Shown here: one piece after another, positions 11,146 through 25,400 of the stretch
How positions within the stretch are numbered: position 1 is the stretch's first letter
How the letters are laid out: the number at the start of each line of letters is the position of its first letter
NCBI GenBank assembly: GCA_009103225.1
Contig: RHPI01000810.1
Location: forward strand, 853,117-902,801
Origin: Chlorokybus atmophyticus
Taxonomy: Eukaryota > Streptophyta > Chlorokybophyceae > Chlorokybales > Chlorokybaceae
Length of the DNA: 49,685 bases
Reading direction: 5' to 3'
Translations under genes and position numbers: made by a program
Notes under the pieces: model-generated
What the model was told of the DNA's origin: nothing
The model's database searches: none
Seen by the model: the letters and a program-made list of their open reading frames with translations, nothing else

Positions 11146-12918
11146 TAAACAACACAAGAGGTACGGGCGTCAACTTTTGCAAGTTCTATTTTCACACAAG
11201 GCAGCGTGCCTGCACGCGGTTCGCCTAAGCTGATGGTGACTTTTAGAAGTCTTTAAAGTAATGCCGCTGCTTTTGCGCCAGTTCGCTTACTTGCAACTTA
11301 CTACCGACTTTCTCGGTAGGGTTGCTCAAGGGAACAGTCGATGTCGGCCGCCGCCATAAGTCTCTATTGCTACTTGCTCACACGAGAGGTCTTGTCACGC
11401 TGGCTGCCAGCAGGCTGATCGGTGGAACTGGTTTGAGTGATCCGGATGCTGGGGTGGGGCGCACAAGGTGTGCGAGGAAGAAGTGCGTGCCGAGGGTCGA
11501 CACTGAGACAATAATATGCAGTAAAAATATGGCTGTTATGTAAAAAATGCTGAAATATATGTGTTTTTGCTTGGCTTAATCCGTTGTTGATGCTTTTACA
11601 GTCGCAGTGAACACATGTTTGTTTTGTGAAGAAAAAAAAGTGCATTGTGACTTTGCTGGGTTTAAACCAATGTGTTGTTTGTACGGTTGTGTTGTTCAGT
11701 ATACATATTTGGCACATTATTGACGTCGATGTAATAATATAATACATCAATGCCCCTCCTGATTTAGCAATATTGTTAACGATAATGTTAATATGGCGAT
11801 ATGCAAACTAAGCGACGATCGTTGGTCGCAAGTTAAGAGGGAGCAAGCTGAGGATTTATGGGTAAAACCATCTTGCCGCAATTTTCCATAATATTTTTTA
11901 GCAATTTTATGGTTAAGTCATCTGATTATCATTGTATGGAAGTGCATCGTTATAACGTCATTTTGCTTAAAGCATATCACGCTAAGCTTCGACAGTCAAG
12001 GTATAACAAATATGTATATAAAGTTATTATGTTAATGATTGTAATAATCGTGCTTATAAAAGCTTGATTTGCTGGGTTGTAATACAGCAATAGAGATTAT
12101 AATTAAAATTGTGTAACGCAAAATTGTAATAATACATGGACACTGTCCACACTGTGCTCAAGGCTCAGAGTCTTAAATAATCAGCAACTCGTATGTATTA
12201 AACAGCAAATTACGCCGTATGGCATTGTGCTGATGACACTTGCAGTGTTTTGTGACAAGTGTGCATTGACCTTGCAACATTGTGCTAAACAAAAAGTAAA
12301 CGTATGCATAATAGATTTGCTTAATTGCAAGCGCAATCAACACATCAATCGTTGCAATCACAATACGTATCGCACATGCTTGAATGCGCATTGAAATGTA
12401 AAGTATATGTGTAGCGACACATTACGCCTTAGTTCATTATGCGTGTAACGTAGTATTTTTGATGGAAGCCCCCAGTCATAGAATACCTCCCCCTCACAAA
12501 TGTATAGATGTAAACGAGCTCATGCTTCCTTGATTGAGGCTAAAGGGCTTTGTAATAAGAGGGGGGGGAGGGGGGGGGGGGAGACGCTACCCGAACAAGT
12601 ACGGTAGCCAACAACTTCACGAATAATACGAAAAACCTCTGGGGCGCCACTTGCCCACCTCTCCTACCGGTGCAACACAATGCACATTTTGTACACTTCA
12701 AGCCGATCATGCAAAGCACACATAAACGCAAGCCCACCTGTATCAACAGGTGTGTAATTGATAGCTGCAACACCTTTTATGGCATTGCGTGTGGCATGAC
12801 AGGCTTAAGGGCTGGGTATGGGTAACTTGGTGTGCAGCAGCACACGACATGCGATATGCTTATGCTTATTGAAGTGGATTGCTATTGAGATGATGGTTGC
12901 AATGTCCATGCACGTGAT

Positions 12919-12938
12919 CTCTCTCTCTCTCTCTCTCT
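12919..12938. repeat. CT microsatellite
   Basis: Ten uninterrupted CT units in otherwise unique sequence. Confidence 0.9.
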
Positions 12939-13184
12939 CGGCTGGCACTGCGTGTGAGTGTGACACGTATGCACGCATGATACATACCGGAGTCGGAACC
13001 CTTCCGTCTACGGAGACGCCCGCGGAGACACCAGACGGCCGGCGCGCGACTGGACTCGCGCCGCGCGGCTGGCGCCCCGCGTCTCCAGTTAACCGTGGCG
13101 TCGGCGGTCAACGCGCGCGCGCCGTCGCTGACGCCATTAATGTCGTCGGCGGCCACGCCCGTTGCGCCGACGCTGGGGCGGTGG

Positions 13185-13355
13185 TGTGGGCGGGAAGGAG
13201 GCGAGCTCCTTGCCGCCTGCGCCCGGCAAGCAGCGGAGTGAGGGCGGCGGAGGGCAGGGTGGTGTGAGCGAGCGGGAAGGCGGCGAGCTTTGCGCCGTTC
13301 ACTCGCAGCAACAGACGGCGGCGCAGGGCAGGGTGTGGGGTGGCGGGAAAGTTCG
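13185..13355. repeat. Degenerate GC-rich tandem duplication, unit near 85-95 bp
   Basis: Two successive copies share GCGGGAAGG, GGCGAGCT, TTGCGCC-like and AGGGCAGGGTG blocks in the same order. The copies have diverged by substitutions and small gaps. They sit in a local GC island with no credible gene. Confidence 0.55.
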
Positions 13356-13638
13356 GGGCAGGAGCGAAGCAGAGGGGCGGGAGTGAAGCAGCCGGATTGT
13401 CGTATGTAGGTTGGTAGCATGACAATTGCTTGGTTGTCTTGTAAGCAGGCGCTAAAGTCGTAGGGGTTGTGCTTTATTTAGGCTGTGTAGGTTTGTCATA
13501 TGGTTGTCTGGTTAGCAGTTGTTAGAGTCGCAGGGTTTGTGCTTTGTGTACACTTGCTACTTTGTTTCGTTAATAGGTTCATTGTTGACTTATTGAATGG
13601 CTTGCAATGCTTTAATATTGTGTACATGACTAGCTAAC

Positions 13639-14060
13639 GCATTCACGCACACTGCATGCAGCAGCTACAAGAGTGTGCACATGATTGGGAGTGAACACCA
13701 ATTGGGTTTGCAAATTGTTGACGCGCACACGCACGCACAGTGCATGCAGTTGTACGAGTGTGAGAGTGTGTACATGACAGATGACAGTTGTAGGGTTTGC
13801 TGTATGTGTAGGCACACGCATGCCCACACATGCGCACACAGCATGTCACATACATTCACGCACACACCCAGCAGGCACCAATTGCGACCAGATTGTGCAC
13901 TTGTAAACAACTTGAACTGTGCAGACGCACATGCCGTTGCACATGCACACACGCACAGTGCACGCAATAGTTGTATGATTGCAAGAGTGTGTGCGATGAT
14001 TGCAGGTTTTTTGTATGTATGCACGTGCACCCAGCAAGCAGCATGCGCGCGCACGCACCT
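13639..14060. repeat. Diverged tandem duplication, unit near 215 bp
   Basis: CATTCACGCACAC recurs at about 13639 and 13855. Each is followed in order by CACCAATTG, a CACACGCACAGTGCA-like block, a TTGTA/GAGTGTG block and a GGTTT..TGTATGT block. The unit is rich in CA/GT and TGCA words, which could also arise from simple-sequence drift. Confidence 0.6.
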
Positions 14061-15918
14061 CGCAAACAGCTGCCCAATTATACCACATGTACCTAGACTT
14101 CAAGCATGGCTATCAATGTGCCTGTGTATCCGTACATGTACATGCTCAACTCTCAACTCAATCAAGGCATGCCTCCTCTTCTCCTTCGTCGTCATCCGTA
14201 GCTTTGCGCTTGCGGGGGCGTTGCGCGCGCAGGTGATCACAAAGCTGTGAAATCGCCATTGCTTTTCCTCGACGGTGTTGTGCTGGGTCATTTCTGTAAG
14301 CATCAAGTCGCGATGCTGCATCCTCCTTGGAAATATCAAGGTCCTTGGCCGTCTTTATCACGTGCTGAAATATGATGTTGCGCTTGTCGAAAAACTTTAC
14401 CATGGCGCAGTCTCCCTGCCGCCATGCTGTCTTATGCAATTGCACAAGCTCTTTGACAGCTGGGCCACCATCCAAGCCACATGTGAATTCCATCTAGATG
14501 TCTAGCACAGTGGACAGCTCTTGCTGCAGTTGATACCTTGGTGGAATGTCGCGTGCACTTGGCTTAGCTTGAGGAGGTTGTCGCGATATTGATGGACGAT
14601 GTGTAGGTGCTGCAGCAGAGGGTAAACCTTTGCCTGGTGAGCTGTCCGGACCGATATGCACTCCTTGCTGTGTAAATTCTTCGCGGATTCATTGCTCTAT
14701 GCAAGCAACTTTAGCATCCATAGATGCCTCAAAAGCAATAAGCATCTGCTGCTGCGCTGTCACATGGTTCATCATCATCCGCAACAGCCGCTCTAGCTAT
14801 TGCATGATTACGGCAAACCGCACAAAACCCAATATCAACGCATGCTGATTCTTATATACATGCACGCATGTAATTGTGTACAAACAGCTTGACACAGTAG
14901 AATACATGTTATAAGCAGATTGACGTTGTACAGCTTGCACACTTACCCGATCAGGCAGTGTGTCGTACTGTGGATATGGCGCAGCCATCCACTGATTATG
15001 AGCAGCACATACTTGTGCAGCCCAAGCCTCAAACATCGGAGTCTGAAACATGAGATATGCACAGACGCTCAAAGCGGTGAACCCGCATTGCTGCACATCG
15101 CCTCTAGACAACGTAACATCACGGCGCATAAGGGCGACATCCTGTGTGGCAATGTAATTATGTATACTTTACACATGTATAAAACAATAAGTTATGTGTC
15201 AACCCACAAGGTTATGCACGTTTGAAACCTGCGCAACAACATTGCGCTTGTGGTCGAGAAATTTGCAGTGCTTGTAAGCAACATAATTGGCCTGGCCGTA
15301 GGCTCGCTCTCTTTGAAAATGTCACACATGACATTACAACACATAATACTATGGTATGTTTCTTCATAAAGTACATCATGCATTAATTGTGTATATCGCG
15401 CACATGTGTTCCATTGCATTGTCAAGCCATGGAAAGATCTTACGCCGCAATGTATGCGGCAGCGAAAAGCGAGAGCGCGCCAGGATATTCTTTGAAGACA
15501 ATTGCTCGCCACCATGTCCGGCAGTCACGGCGCATGTGGCCACGTCCAGCTTGGTCACCAGCTTGGTGGTATAACAATGAAAAGTGCTCGTTACTCCATC
15601 TTCCATTCTGATTGATGCCCTGTTCTGTTGCTCTGCATACGGACATAGTTATTCACGCGTTATATTATCATCAGAATGTATGCTTTACAGTTACGCTCTC
15701 AATACACATTAATCAGCAGCTTCCGTGCAACTTACCCCGCATTCATTGCTTGTTGCGAGAATTCTTTTCGTGAAGTCACATGGACCTTCTGTTTTCCATG
15801 CACAATGTCGCAGTGCCAAAACGCTTCACACGCATTCACGTACTGCTGCTTGTATGACACAAGCTTGCTTGGATCTTCTTCCCGAAAACAGCTTTTCCCC
15901 GTATCTGCTCAGCGCATC

Positions 15919-15997
15919 TGTTACAGCCCACTCGACCACAAAAGACTTGGTGCTTTTATGGTCGATTTGTGGTAGTTTAATGTACCTTCCCGTTACA
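15919..15997 (-). repeat. TRIM LTR, inverted copy
   Basis: A 79-bp LTR read on the minus strand, starting TGTAACGGGAAGGTACATTA and ending TGTAACA. It is followed on the plus strand by the complement of the G-rich PPT. Confidence 0.9.
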
Positions 15998-16201
15998 TTC
16001 CCCCCCACATAAGAACGCTAACGTCCTCGGCAGCTGGCTCCCATCAGCTGGGGAATCATCCTAGGGGTCTGATTAGAGTTGGTCACCGGCCCCACCACCC
16101 AAGGACCGGCCAATTTAGGCCCATACCGGTCAACGCGCGCATAGCGACCAGCTGATGGGAGCCAGCTGCCGAGGTTGTCAGCGTCCTAAAGTGGGGGGGA
16201 A

Positions 16202-16280
16202 TGTAACGGGAAGGTACATTAGATTACCACAAATCGACCATGGAAGCACCGAGTCTTTTATAGTTGAGTGGACTGTGACA
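16202..16280 (+). repeat. TRIM LTR, middle copy
   Basis: A 79-bp LTR, TGTAACGGG...TGTGACA, preceded by the PPT (AAGTGGGGGGGAA-like) and followed by the PBS at 16282. Confidence 0.9.
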
Positions 16281-16281
16281 T

Positions 16282-16325
16282 TGGTCATCGGAGCTTGAGA
16301 CCCGGGTTCGATTCCTGCCTTGCAC
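16282..16325 (+). promoter_or_regulatory. TRIM primer-binding site with tRNA B-box-like motif
   Basis: One base after the LTR is TGGTCATCGGAGC, which is complementary to a tRNA 3' end with CCA. About 18 bases further is GGTTCGATTCC, a perfect match to the Pol III B-box consensus. The same arrangement follows the 5' LTR of the TRIM at 44299. PBS use is expected for the family; Pol III activity is speculation. Confidence 0.6.
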
Positions 16326-16638
16326 ACGAATTTCGCGGTCGTTGTTTCTTGATCCAGTAACATCGTAAATGGTCACTTCATAAATGCCATCATCGATAGG
16401 TCGCGACTTGCCTAATGGCAGTCGCGCCGGCGTTCAGTCGGCGCGGCAGGACGCAACCTGCCTGTCGCGATGCGACCTGTGGGCCGGCAGCGATTTACGT
16501 GCGTTGACCGGTATGGGCCTACTATTAGCCGGCCCTTGTCTGTGGGGCCGGTGACCGACCCTAACAAACCCCTGGGACAATTCCCCAGCTGAGCGTGGGC
16601 AGCTGCCAAAAACGTCAGCGTTCTTAAGTGGGGGGGAA

Positions 16639-16717
16639 TGTAACGGGAAGGTACGTTAAATAACCACAAATCGACCATCAAAGCACCAAGTCTTTTGTGG
16701 TCGAGTGGGTTGTAACA
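16639..16717 (+). repeat. TRIM LTR, right copy
   Basis: A 79-bp LTR ending TGTAACA, preceded by PPT and followed by the target duplication GCATC. Confidence 0.9.
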
Positions 16718-17945
16718 GCATCATGAATTATTGACAACCATAATATGGCCGCACAGCTATAGCGATCAATCAACACACTTACCAAGCGGCTCGTGTTGAG
16801 AAGTCTGGCGGCGGGCGCTCATGCAGGTGGTAGTTGTGAAAGAGGTGCAGCGCAATTGCGATCTGCCAGCACGCAACCGGATTCTTGTGCCTCAGTCCGC
16901 CAAAAAATTCAGCCCCGCCATTGCATTGATATATATGTTAAGCAGTCTGTAAATAATGTTTGTTTGTCACATGTATCACAGCAAGCGTCTATCACATCAA
17001 GCATAATTAACATTACCTTATTAATCTTGCGGTTTCAGGATACGAAGCACAAGATTGTACCTTGTTCGAGGCCCAAGAACGACTTCTCAGGCTTGTAATT
17101 AAACAGGTCGCAAATCTCCACAGCGCGGGAAACATCACAGCGTGTCAAGTAGGTATGCCGTAAATACATATCAAGTCCAAGATGCATACACATGTAGTCA
17201 ACATCAATCAAAGACAATGTTTACACTTCATGTGTGCATGCATCATACATTGCACACGCACATACCGCGCTCAGAGTGCAGCAGCCTGTTTTACATTATT
17301 CCCTTGCTGCGATGCCTTCGACAACCAGTATTCGCTCAATCGACGATAATCATCGGCACTATAGGATTCCGCACCAGTGCCAGCAAAACGATCGCAAAAC
17401 TCCATGTCATATGCATCGACATACATTATATATACATATGTGCATAGCAAGCCCGTACGCACAACACTTGCAACACATGTCATCACATGCTTATGCTTTG
17501 ACTTCGCTAGATATGTTGCGTTTGGCTACACCCAATTTGAGTTAAACTGCTTGCTTCATGCGCAAGTCTGCTGGAAAAGCATCTCTACAATACTCGCATC
17601 TTTGAAGGCATCCTCTAAGCCTTTAACATAGTTCTCCAATGTGCTCCATGACTGGTTTTGTTTGGTCATCAAGAACTTCACGGCATGTTCAACGGTCACG
17701 CGCATAGGAAGCCCCTCCTCTGTGCACTAAGCCTGTTAAAACGTCAGTTTTTTTACCTTCACACCACCGCAATGACCCACAAAATAACATTGCTTATAGC
17801 CATCATGCTGTACCTGATAAGTCTTGACCGCGCGTGTGTAAGCAGCTCGTATGGATGCTGGACGAGCTGCTTGTTTTGCGGATAAAAGGTCAGCCACTGT
17901 CTCAGACCGTCGCGGCTCGTCATCACTATCTTCATCATTCATCAT

Positions 17946-18394
17946 GGCTTGTATGCGACCTCCTGCTCACGCTGATTGCTTAGCCACACGCACGCACGCA
18001 CACACATACACAAACCCTCCCACCCACCCACGCACTTAATTATATAACATTTGCGCAATGAGACCCAACCACAACAGTACCAACCATAATGAACACAGTG
18101 TGACACCGACACTTACAGAGTATATGTTGGCGTAAGTACCGTTACTACACCGCCTGCTCTGACCTAAACTAATAGTACGATCGCATCGCGATCATGATCG
18201 ATTGTTAAACTTTACTCTAATTACTTGGGTTGTTCACAACCTGCGCAGCAACGAGGACCACACAAGTATAAGTGCGTGCAGGTGCGAGCGTGCGCGTGCA
18301 TTAGAAAGAGGGAGAAAAAAGACACACCATCAACCCGCTCGCCCACACACACTTATCACTTACAACGTCGTAGACCCGTCAACTCGCCCCATCC
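17946..18394. other. Intergenic between Crypton gene and chromovirus A
   Basis: Contains short CACACA/CGCACGCA tracts and no recognisable exon. A Crypton terminus may lie here but has no inverted repeats to reveal it. Confidence 0.5.
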
Positions 18395-18711
18395 TGTAAG
18401 AAGGGGGGTGCTACCGCCCCCTTAAATCCCCTACCTTAACACCACCACCACAGCCACGTCGCCGCCGCCGCTGGCAGCCAGGGGATCGAAAGATCCCCTG
18501 GCTATAGCGGTCGCTGCGTTAGCAGCGTCGCCATGCGGCCGATATCGACTTGACATGAGTCTCAAGTCGATATCGATGTTACATAACATAACACCTTATG
18601 AGGGGCTATAAAGGCCCTCATATGACTGTAATGGCTGTGTTTATCCCGTTGGGACCCTTATTTCTCATTAAATAAGGGCGGGGAACCGCATATTGGTAGC
18701 ACTCCATTACA
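18395..18711 (-). repeat. Chromovirus A 3' LTR (complete, 317 bp)
   Basis: On the plus strand it runs from TGTAAGAAGG to CCATTACA and is followed by the PPT complement TTCCCCCCCACTT. It contains an arm pair at 18476-18487 and 18492-18503 closed by a GAAA tetraloop, a CGCTGC-gtta-GCAGCG stem, and 13-bp arms at 18541-18553 and 18562-18574. Confidence 0.9.
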
Positions 18712-21944
<3,233 letters not shown>

Positions 21945-21949
21945 ACAAC

Positions 21950-22367
21950 TGTAAGGAGGAGGGGTGCTACCGCCCCCTTTAATCCCCTACCCCAACACCA
22001 CCACCAGCCAGCCAAAGCCACCGCCGCCGCCGCTGCCGGGGCAGCTGCCAGAGCAAAAGATGCTCTGGCTATGGCGGCCACTGCGTTAGCAGGGCCGCCA
22101 TGCGGCTGATATCGGCGTGAGACTCATGTCTCACGCCGATATCAGTGTCACAGTTAAGTCACACTTCATTAGGCCGTTAACAGTAGGTTAATGGCCTTAA
22201 TAAGGCTTAACCGATATCAGTGTCACAGTTAAGTCACACTTCATTAGGCCGTTAACAGTAGGTTAACGGCCTTAATAAGGCTTAACAGGCTACATCATCC
22301 CGTTGGGACCCTTATTTAATCCTCAAATAAGGGCGGGGAACCTCTATGGAGGTAGCACCACGTTACA
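21950..22367 (-). repeat. Chromovirus B 3' LTR (418 bp)
   Basis: On the plus strand it runs from TGTAAGGAGG to ACGTTACA. It is longer than its partner mainly because a 75-bp segment (22136-22210) is directly repeated at 22211-22285. It holds a perfect 16-bp inverted repeat at 22108-22123 and 22128-22143. Confidence 0.92.
22136..22285. repeat. 75-bp tandem duplication inside the 3' LTR of chromovirus B
   Basis: Two near-identical copies beginning CCGATATCAGTGTCACAG and ending AATAAGGCTTAA. The 5' LTR of the same element has only one copy, so the duplication arose after insertion or during LTR synthesis errors. Confidence 0.9.
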
Positions 22368-22380
22368 TTCCCCCCCACTT
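22368..22380 (-). other. Chromovirus B polypurine tract
   Basis: On the minus strand this reads AAGTGGGGGGGAA and abuts the LTR start TGTAA. It primes plus-strand DNA synthesis in LTR elements. The same tract occurs in element A (18712-18724) and in the TRIMs. Confidence 0.85.
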
Positions 22381-22489
22381 AGGTTTCAATGTCCTCGTTG
22401 AAGGGTTAGCAAAGCCCCATCACGAGTTGCGAAACAAAAGCAGCGAGAGAATCAGGGCCGAAGCGGTAAAAATGTCTGCTAGCACCCTT

Positions 22490-25400
22490 TTACCGTCCGC
22501 GTGCGGACACAGTACTCCAGTAACCCCGAAGAATCTCTGAGCAGTTGGTAAGATTCCTTTCGGGCTCCCATGTATTGTGTTCAACACCATACCCTTTCCA
22601 TTTCACCAAGTAAGACGGCGCGCGTCCGCGTCGAGGCTTACGGTAACTTAGGATTGCTTCCACCTCATACTCGAAAGTATCGTCGCCATCCACTGCGACC
22701 GGGGGTGGAGGAGGTTGAACCCGACCGTCGGAACGATACGGTTTCAGTACACTCACATGAAACACATTGTGAATGCGTATCGATTTTGGCAAGTCCAACC
22801 GATACGCGTGAGTGTCAACCCGATCAGTCACTTTTAAAGGGCCTATCCAGCGAGGGAAAAACTTGCGGGTACCCACTCCCTTGATGGATATGTTTTTAGT
22901 GCGCAAAAGCACTGAACAGCCCACATCGTAGTTGGCCTCTTTACGATGTGACAGGCCTTTGCCAACGCTAACCTATCCTGCATGGCCGAAGCCATCTCGC
23001 GTGCTGCAGGTACGCGAGTTATGTCGGTAGCGGGCAACTTAATACTCGCAGGACTCAGTGGATGCACTCCATAATTTAAGAAAAATGGAGTTTCCTGCAC
23101 ACTCTCTTGCCATGCATTGTTAATCGCAAGAGAGACAGACTGGTTCGGACTCACATAATGTCGAATGGTTTCTTCAATCACTTGATTGACGCGCTCTGTT
23201 TAACCATCCGTTTGTGGATGATAAGCTGTGCTCATATTCTGCTGAATATGTAAGAAGCTGCATAGCGACTTTCAGAATTGAGCCACAAATCGCGGATCGC
23301 GATCAGACACAAAGTTGCAAGGCAAGCCATGCAATCTAAATACAGAGGCGACAAAAACCATCGCTAATTCACGGGAGCCTATTTCCGTGCGACAAGGGAC
23401 AATGTGAACCATTTTTGTCAAACGGTCCACAAAAACTGCAACCGCAGTGTGTCCTAACACTGTCTCAGGGAGCTCAGTGATAAAATCCATACTCACACTT
23501 TCCCACTTGCCATCTGGAACAGGCAAAGGTCGCAGCAACCCAACGGGTTTCTGACGTAAAGGTTTATCACGCTGACATTTATCACACGTGTCAACATAGC
23601 GCTTCACGTCAACAGGCAACGATGGCCACCAGTACAACTGTTGCGCTGCCTTGGTAGTCTTGCGACCCCCAAAGTGCCCAGCATACGGTGGATCGTGAAC
23701 ATTCGTTATGCATTTCATGCGCAAATCAGCATGGTTTGGTATTGCCAAACCGCTGTTCATGTAAGACAGATTGTCCCGCTTGTCAAGCTTTTGTAAGTTT
23801 TCTGCAACCGAAAACCATGGGTCCGAAGTGTACCCCTGTACAACAGCTTGCAGAAATTTATCATCAGGAGACAATGTGCTGCGTGTTGCGAGTAATTGCG
23901 CGCGCATCACCGCTCATAATGACGGGCAACGACTTAAAGGGTCCGCCTCATTGGTTCTGCCCGGCCGATACACCCAATCAAAGGTAAACCTGGACAAAAA
24001 TTCATTCCAGCGCGCTTGTCGTCTCGGCAAGTTTTGCTGTGTTGAGAAATACACCAACGGGTTGTGATCAGTCACAACAGTGAATCGAACACCCTCCAAG
24101 TAACATCTCCATGTCTCAAGAGCATGAACTATATCCAATAGATCTTGCTCAGACGTAGTATAGTTCACCTCTGCAGGAATGAACTTCCTACTCTTATAAG
24201 CACAAGGTCTGTCATCTTGCAATAGTACTGCACCACACCCAAGTGTTGATGCGTCACTGACCACTGTGAAGTGTCTTTCCAATTTGGCAATGCTAACACC
24301 GGTGCTGATGTCAAAGCCAACTTCACTTGTTGCATAGCAGCTTCTTGTGCTGTCGTCCACGTGAACGGGGAATCTTTACGCAACAGTTTGGTCATAGGCA
24401 TGACAACTGTAGAGTACCCCATCAAGAACTTGCGAAAGTAGTTTGCCAACCCTAGAAACGACCTTAGTTGATGGACATTTTTTGGTTGTGGCCATTCTTT
24501 CACAATTTGCACTTTGCGAGGGTCAGGCTTGATGCCTGCACCACTCACAATGTGGCCAAGGAAAGGCAACTCTATTTTGCAAAAATCACACTTTATGAGA
24601 TTTGCAAACAGGCGGTGTTTGCGCAACCTTGCAAACACCGCTTCCAAGTGTTGCCTATGCTTATCCTTTGTTTTACTAAAGACAATAATGTCATCCAAGT
24701 AAATCATGACATGCTTGCCAAGCATATCACAAAATATTTCGTTCATTTCCTTCTGAAACACGGCGGGTGCATTGATTAATCCAAAAGGTAACACTTTGTA
24801 CTGGTAATGACCCGTTGGTGTTCTAAACGCAGTCTTATAGACATCTGACGGATGAATTCGGATTTGATGATATCCACTTGTCAAGTCCAACGTACTAAAG
24901 TACGCATTCCTCGACAACGTGTCAAACATATCATCAATCCTTGGCAACGGGTATCGATTCTTTACCGTGATCTTGTTTAGAGCACGATAATCTACACACA
25001 TGCGTAACTTCCCATTCTTTTTCATAACAAACAAGATGGGTGCGCCAAAGGGTGAACAACTTGGTTCAATCAATCCCTTTTCCAGTAACTCGTTTATCTG
25101 TGTTTCATTTCCCCCTTTTCACGAGGGCTCAACCTATATATAAGCCGAAATGGAGGCTCACTATCAGGAATTAAAGGTATTGTGTGCCCGACACCTCGAT
25201 CAGGAGGTAAGCCTGGTAACTCATCTGAGAATATCTATACTTCTCAATGACGTTGGCAACACCTTCCGTGCTGCCTTGCACAAAGTCATCGGATGACGTT
25301 AAGTGCACCAAGAAAGCTGGTGTGTTTTTACGCAAAGCACGCTTCACTTGGAGTGCAGTCAGGAGCGCAGGATCAACTTGCACTTGTTCCAAGCTATGTG

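Larger units (their letters stand above)
11148..14157. other. Gene-poor, repeat-rich intergenic region
   Basis: No exon with recognisable similarity. The first half is AT-rich. A G-run (about 12559-12581) and a CT microsatellite precede a sharply GC-rich island at about 12990-13390. Two sets of diverged tandem repeats follow. Confidence 0.55.
15919..16717. mobile_element. Composite TRIM with three LTRs, one inverted, TSD GCATC
   Basis: The order is: a 79-bp LTR in reverse orientation (15919-15997), reverse PPT and about 150 bp of reverse internal sequence, an inversion junction near 16146-16149, about 50 bp of forward PPT-proximal sequence, a forward LTR (16202-16280), PBS, a full internal region, PPT, and a forward LTR (16639-16717). 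GCATC flanks the whole array at 15914-15918 and 16718-16722. The composite therefore entered as one unit. No protein is encoded. The host site is an intron of the Crypton recombinase gene. Confidence 0.88.
14158..17945 (-). pseudogene. Crypton-type tyrosine recombinase gene, multi-exon, decayed
   Basis: Minus-strand exons follow the order of Crypton recombinases with an NDC10_II-like domain and a GCR1_C-like C-terminus. N-terminal exon 17945 down to about 17760 (KQAARPASIRAAYTRAVKTY). Then about 17715-17520 (VTVEHAVKFLMTKQNQSW). Then about 17165-17040 (YLTRCDVSRAVEICDLF). Then 16920-16797 (GGLRHKNPVACWQIAIALHL and PPPDFSTRAAW). Then 15904-15736 (FREEDPSKLVSYKQQ and HVTSRKE). Then from 15632 (ATEQGINQNGRWSNEHFSLLY, which joins the previous exon in phase; SRFSLPHTLRRKIFPWLD follows in another frame). 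Then 15141-14948. The last exon has FFDKRNIIFQHVIKTAKDLD and a basic/acidic tail. Lesions include a frameshift right at the LLY segment and two stops before the last domain. The TRIM at 15919-16717 lies in an intron. Such recombinases use a catalytic Arg/His/Tyr set to insert without target duplication. Element ends were not found. Confidence 0.72.

Noticed and set aside
12866-13420. Long overlapping open frames on both strands in the GC island.
   Set aside because: All six frames are open because of GC-rich tandem repeats. Arg/Ala/Pro-biased translations have no domain and no splice context.
13630-14250. Cys/His-rich open frames that look like zinc fingers.
   Set aside because: They are translations of TGTGCA/CACACG repeats. 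Cys and His spacing follows the repeat and not a finger motif, and opposite-strand frames look the same.
16290-16330. Candidate tRNA gene around GGTTCGATTCC.
   Set aside because: The bases flanking the T-loop do not pair as a five-bp stem and no D-arm, anticodon arm or acceptor stem can be built. The motif is part of the TRIM internal region.
22108-22143. Long perfect palindrome considered as a CRISPR repeat or a MITE.
   Set aside because: It lies inside both LTRs of a chromovirus at the same place, with no spacer array and no separate target duplication.
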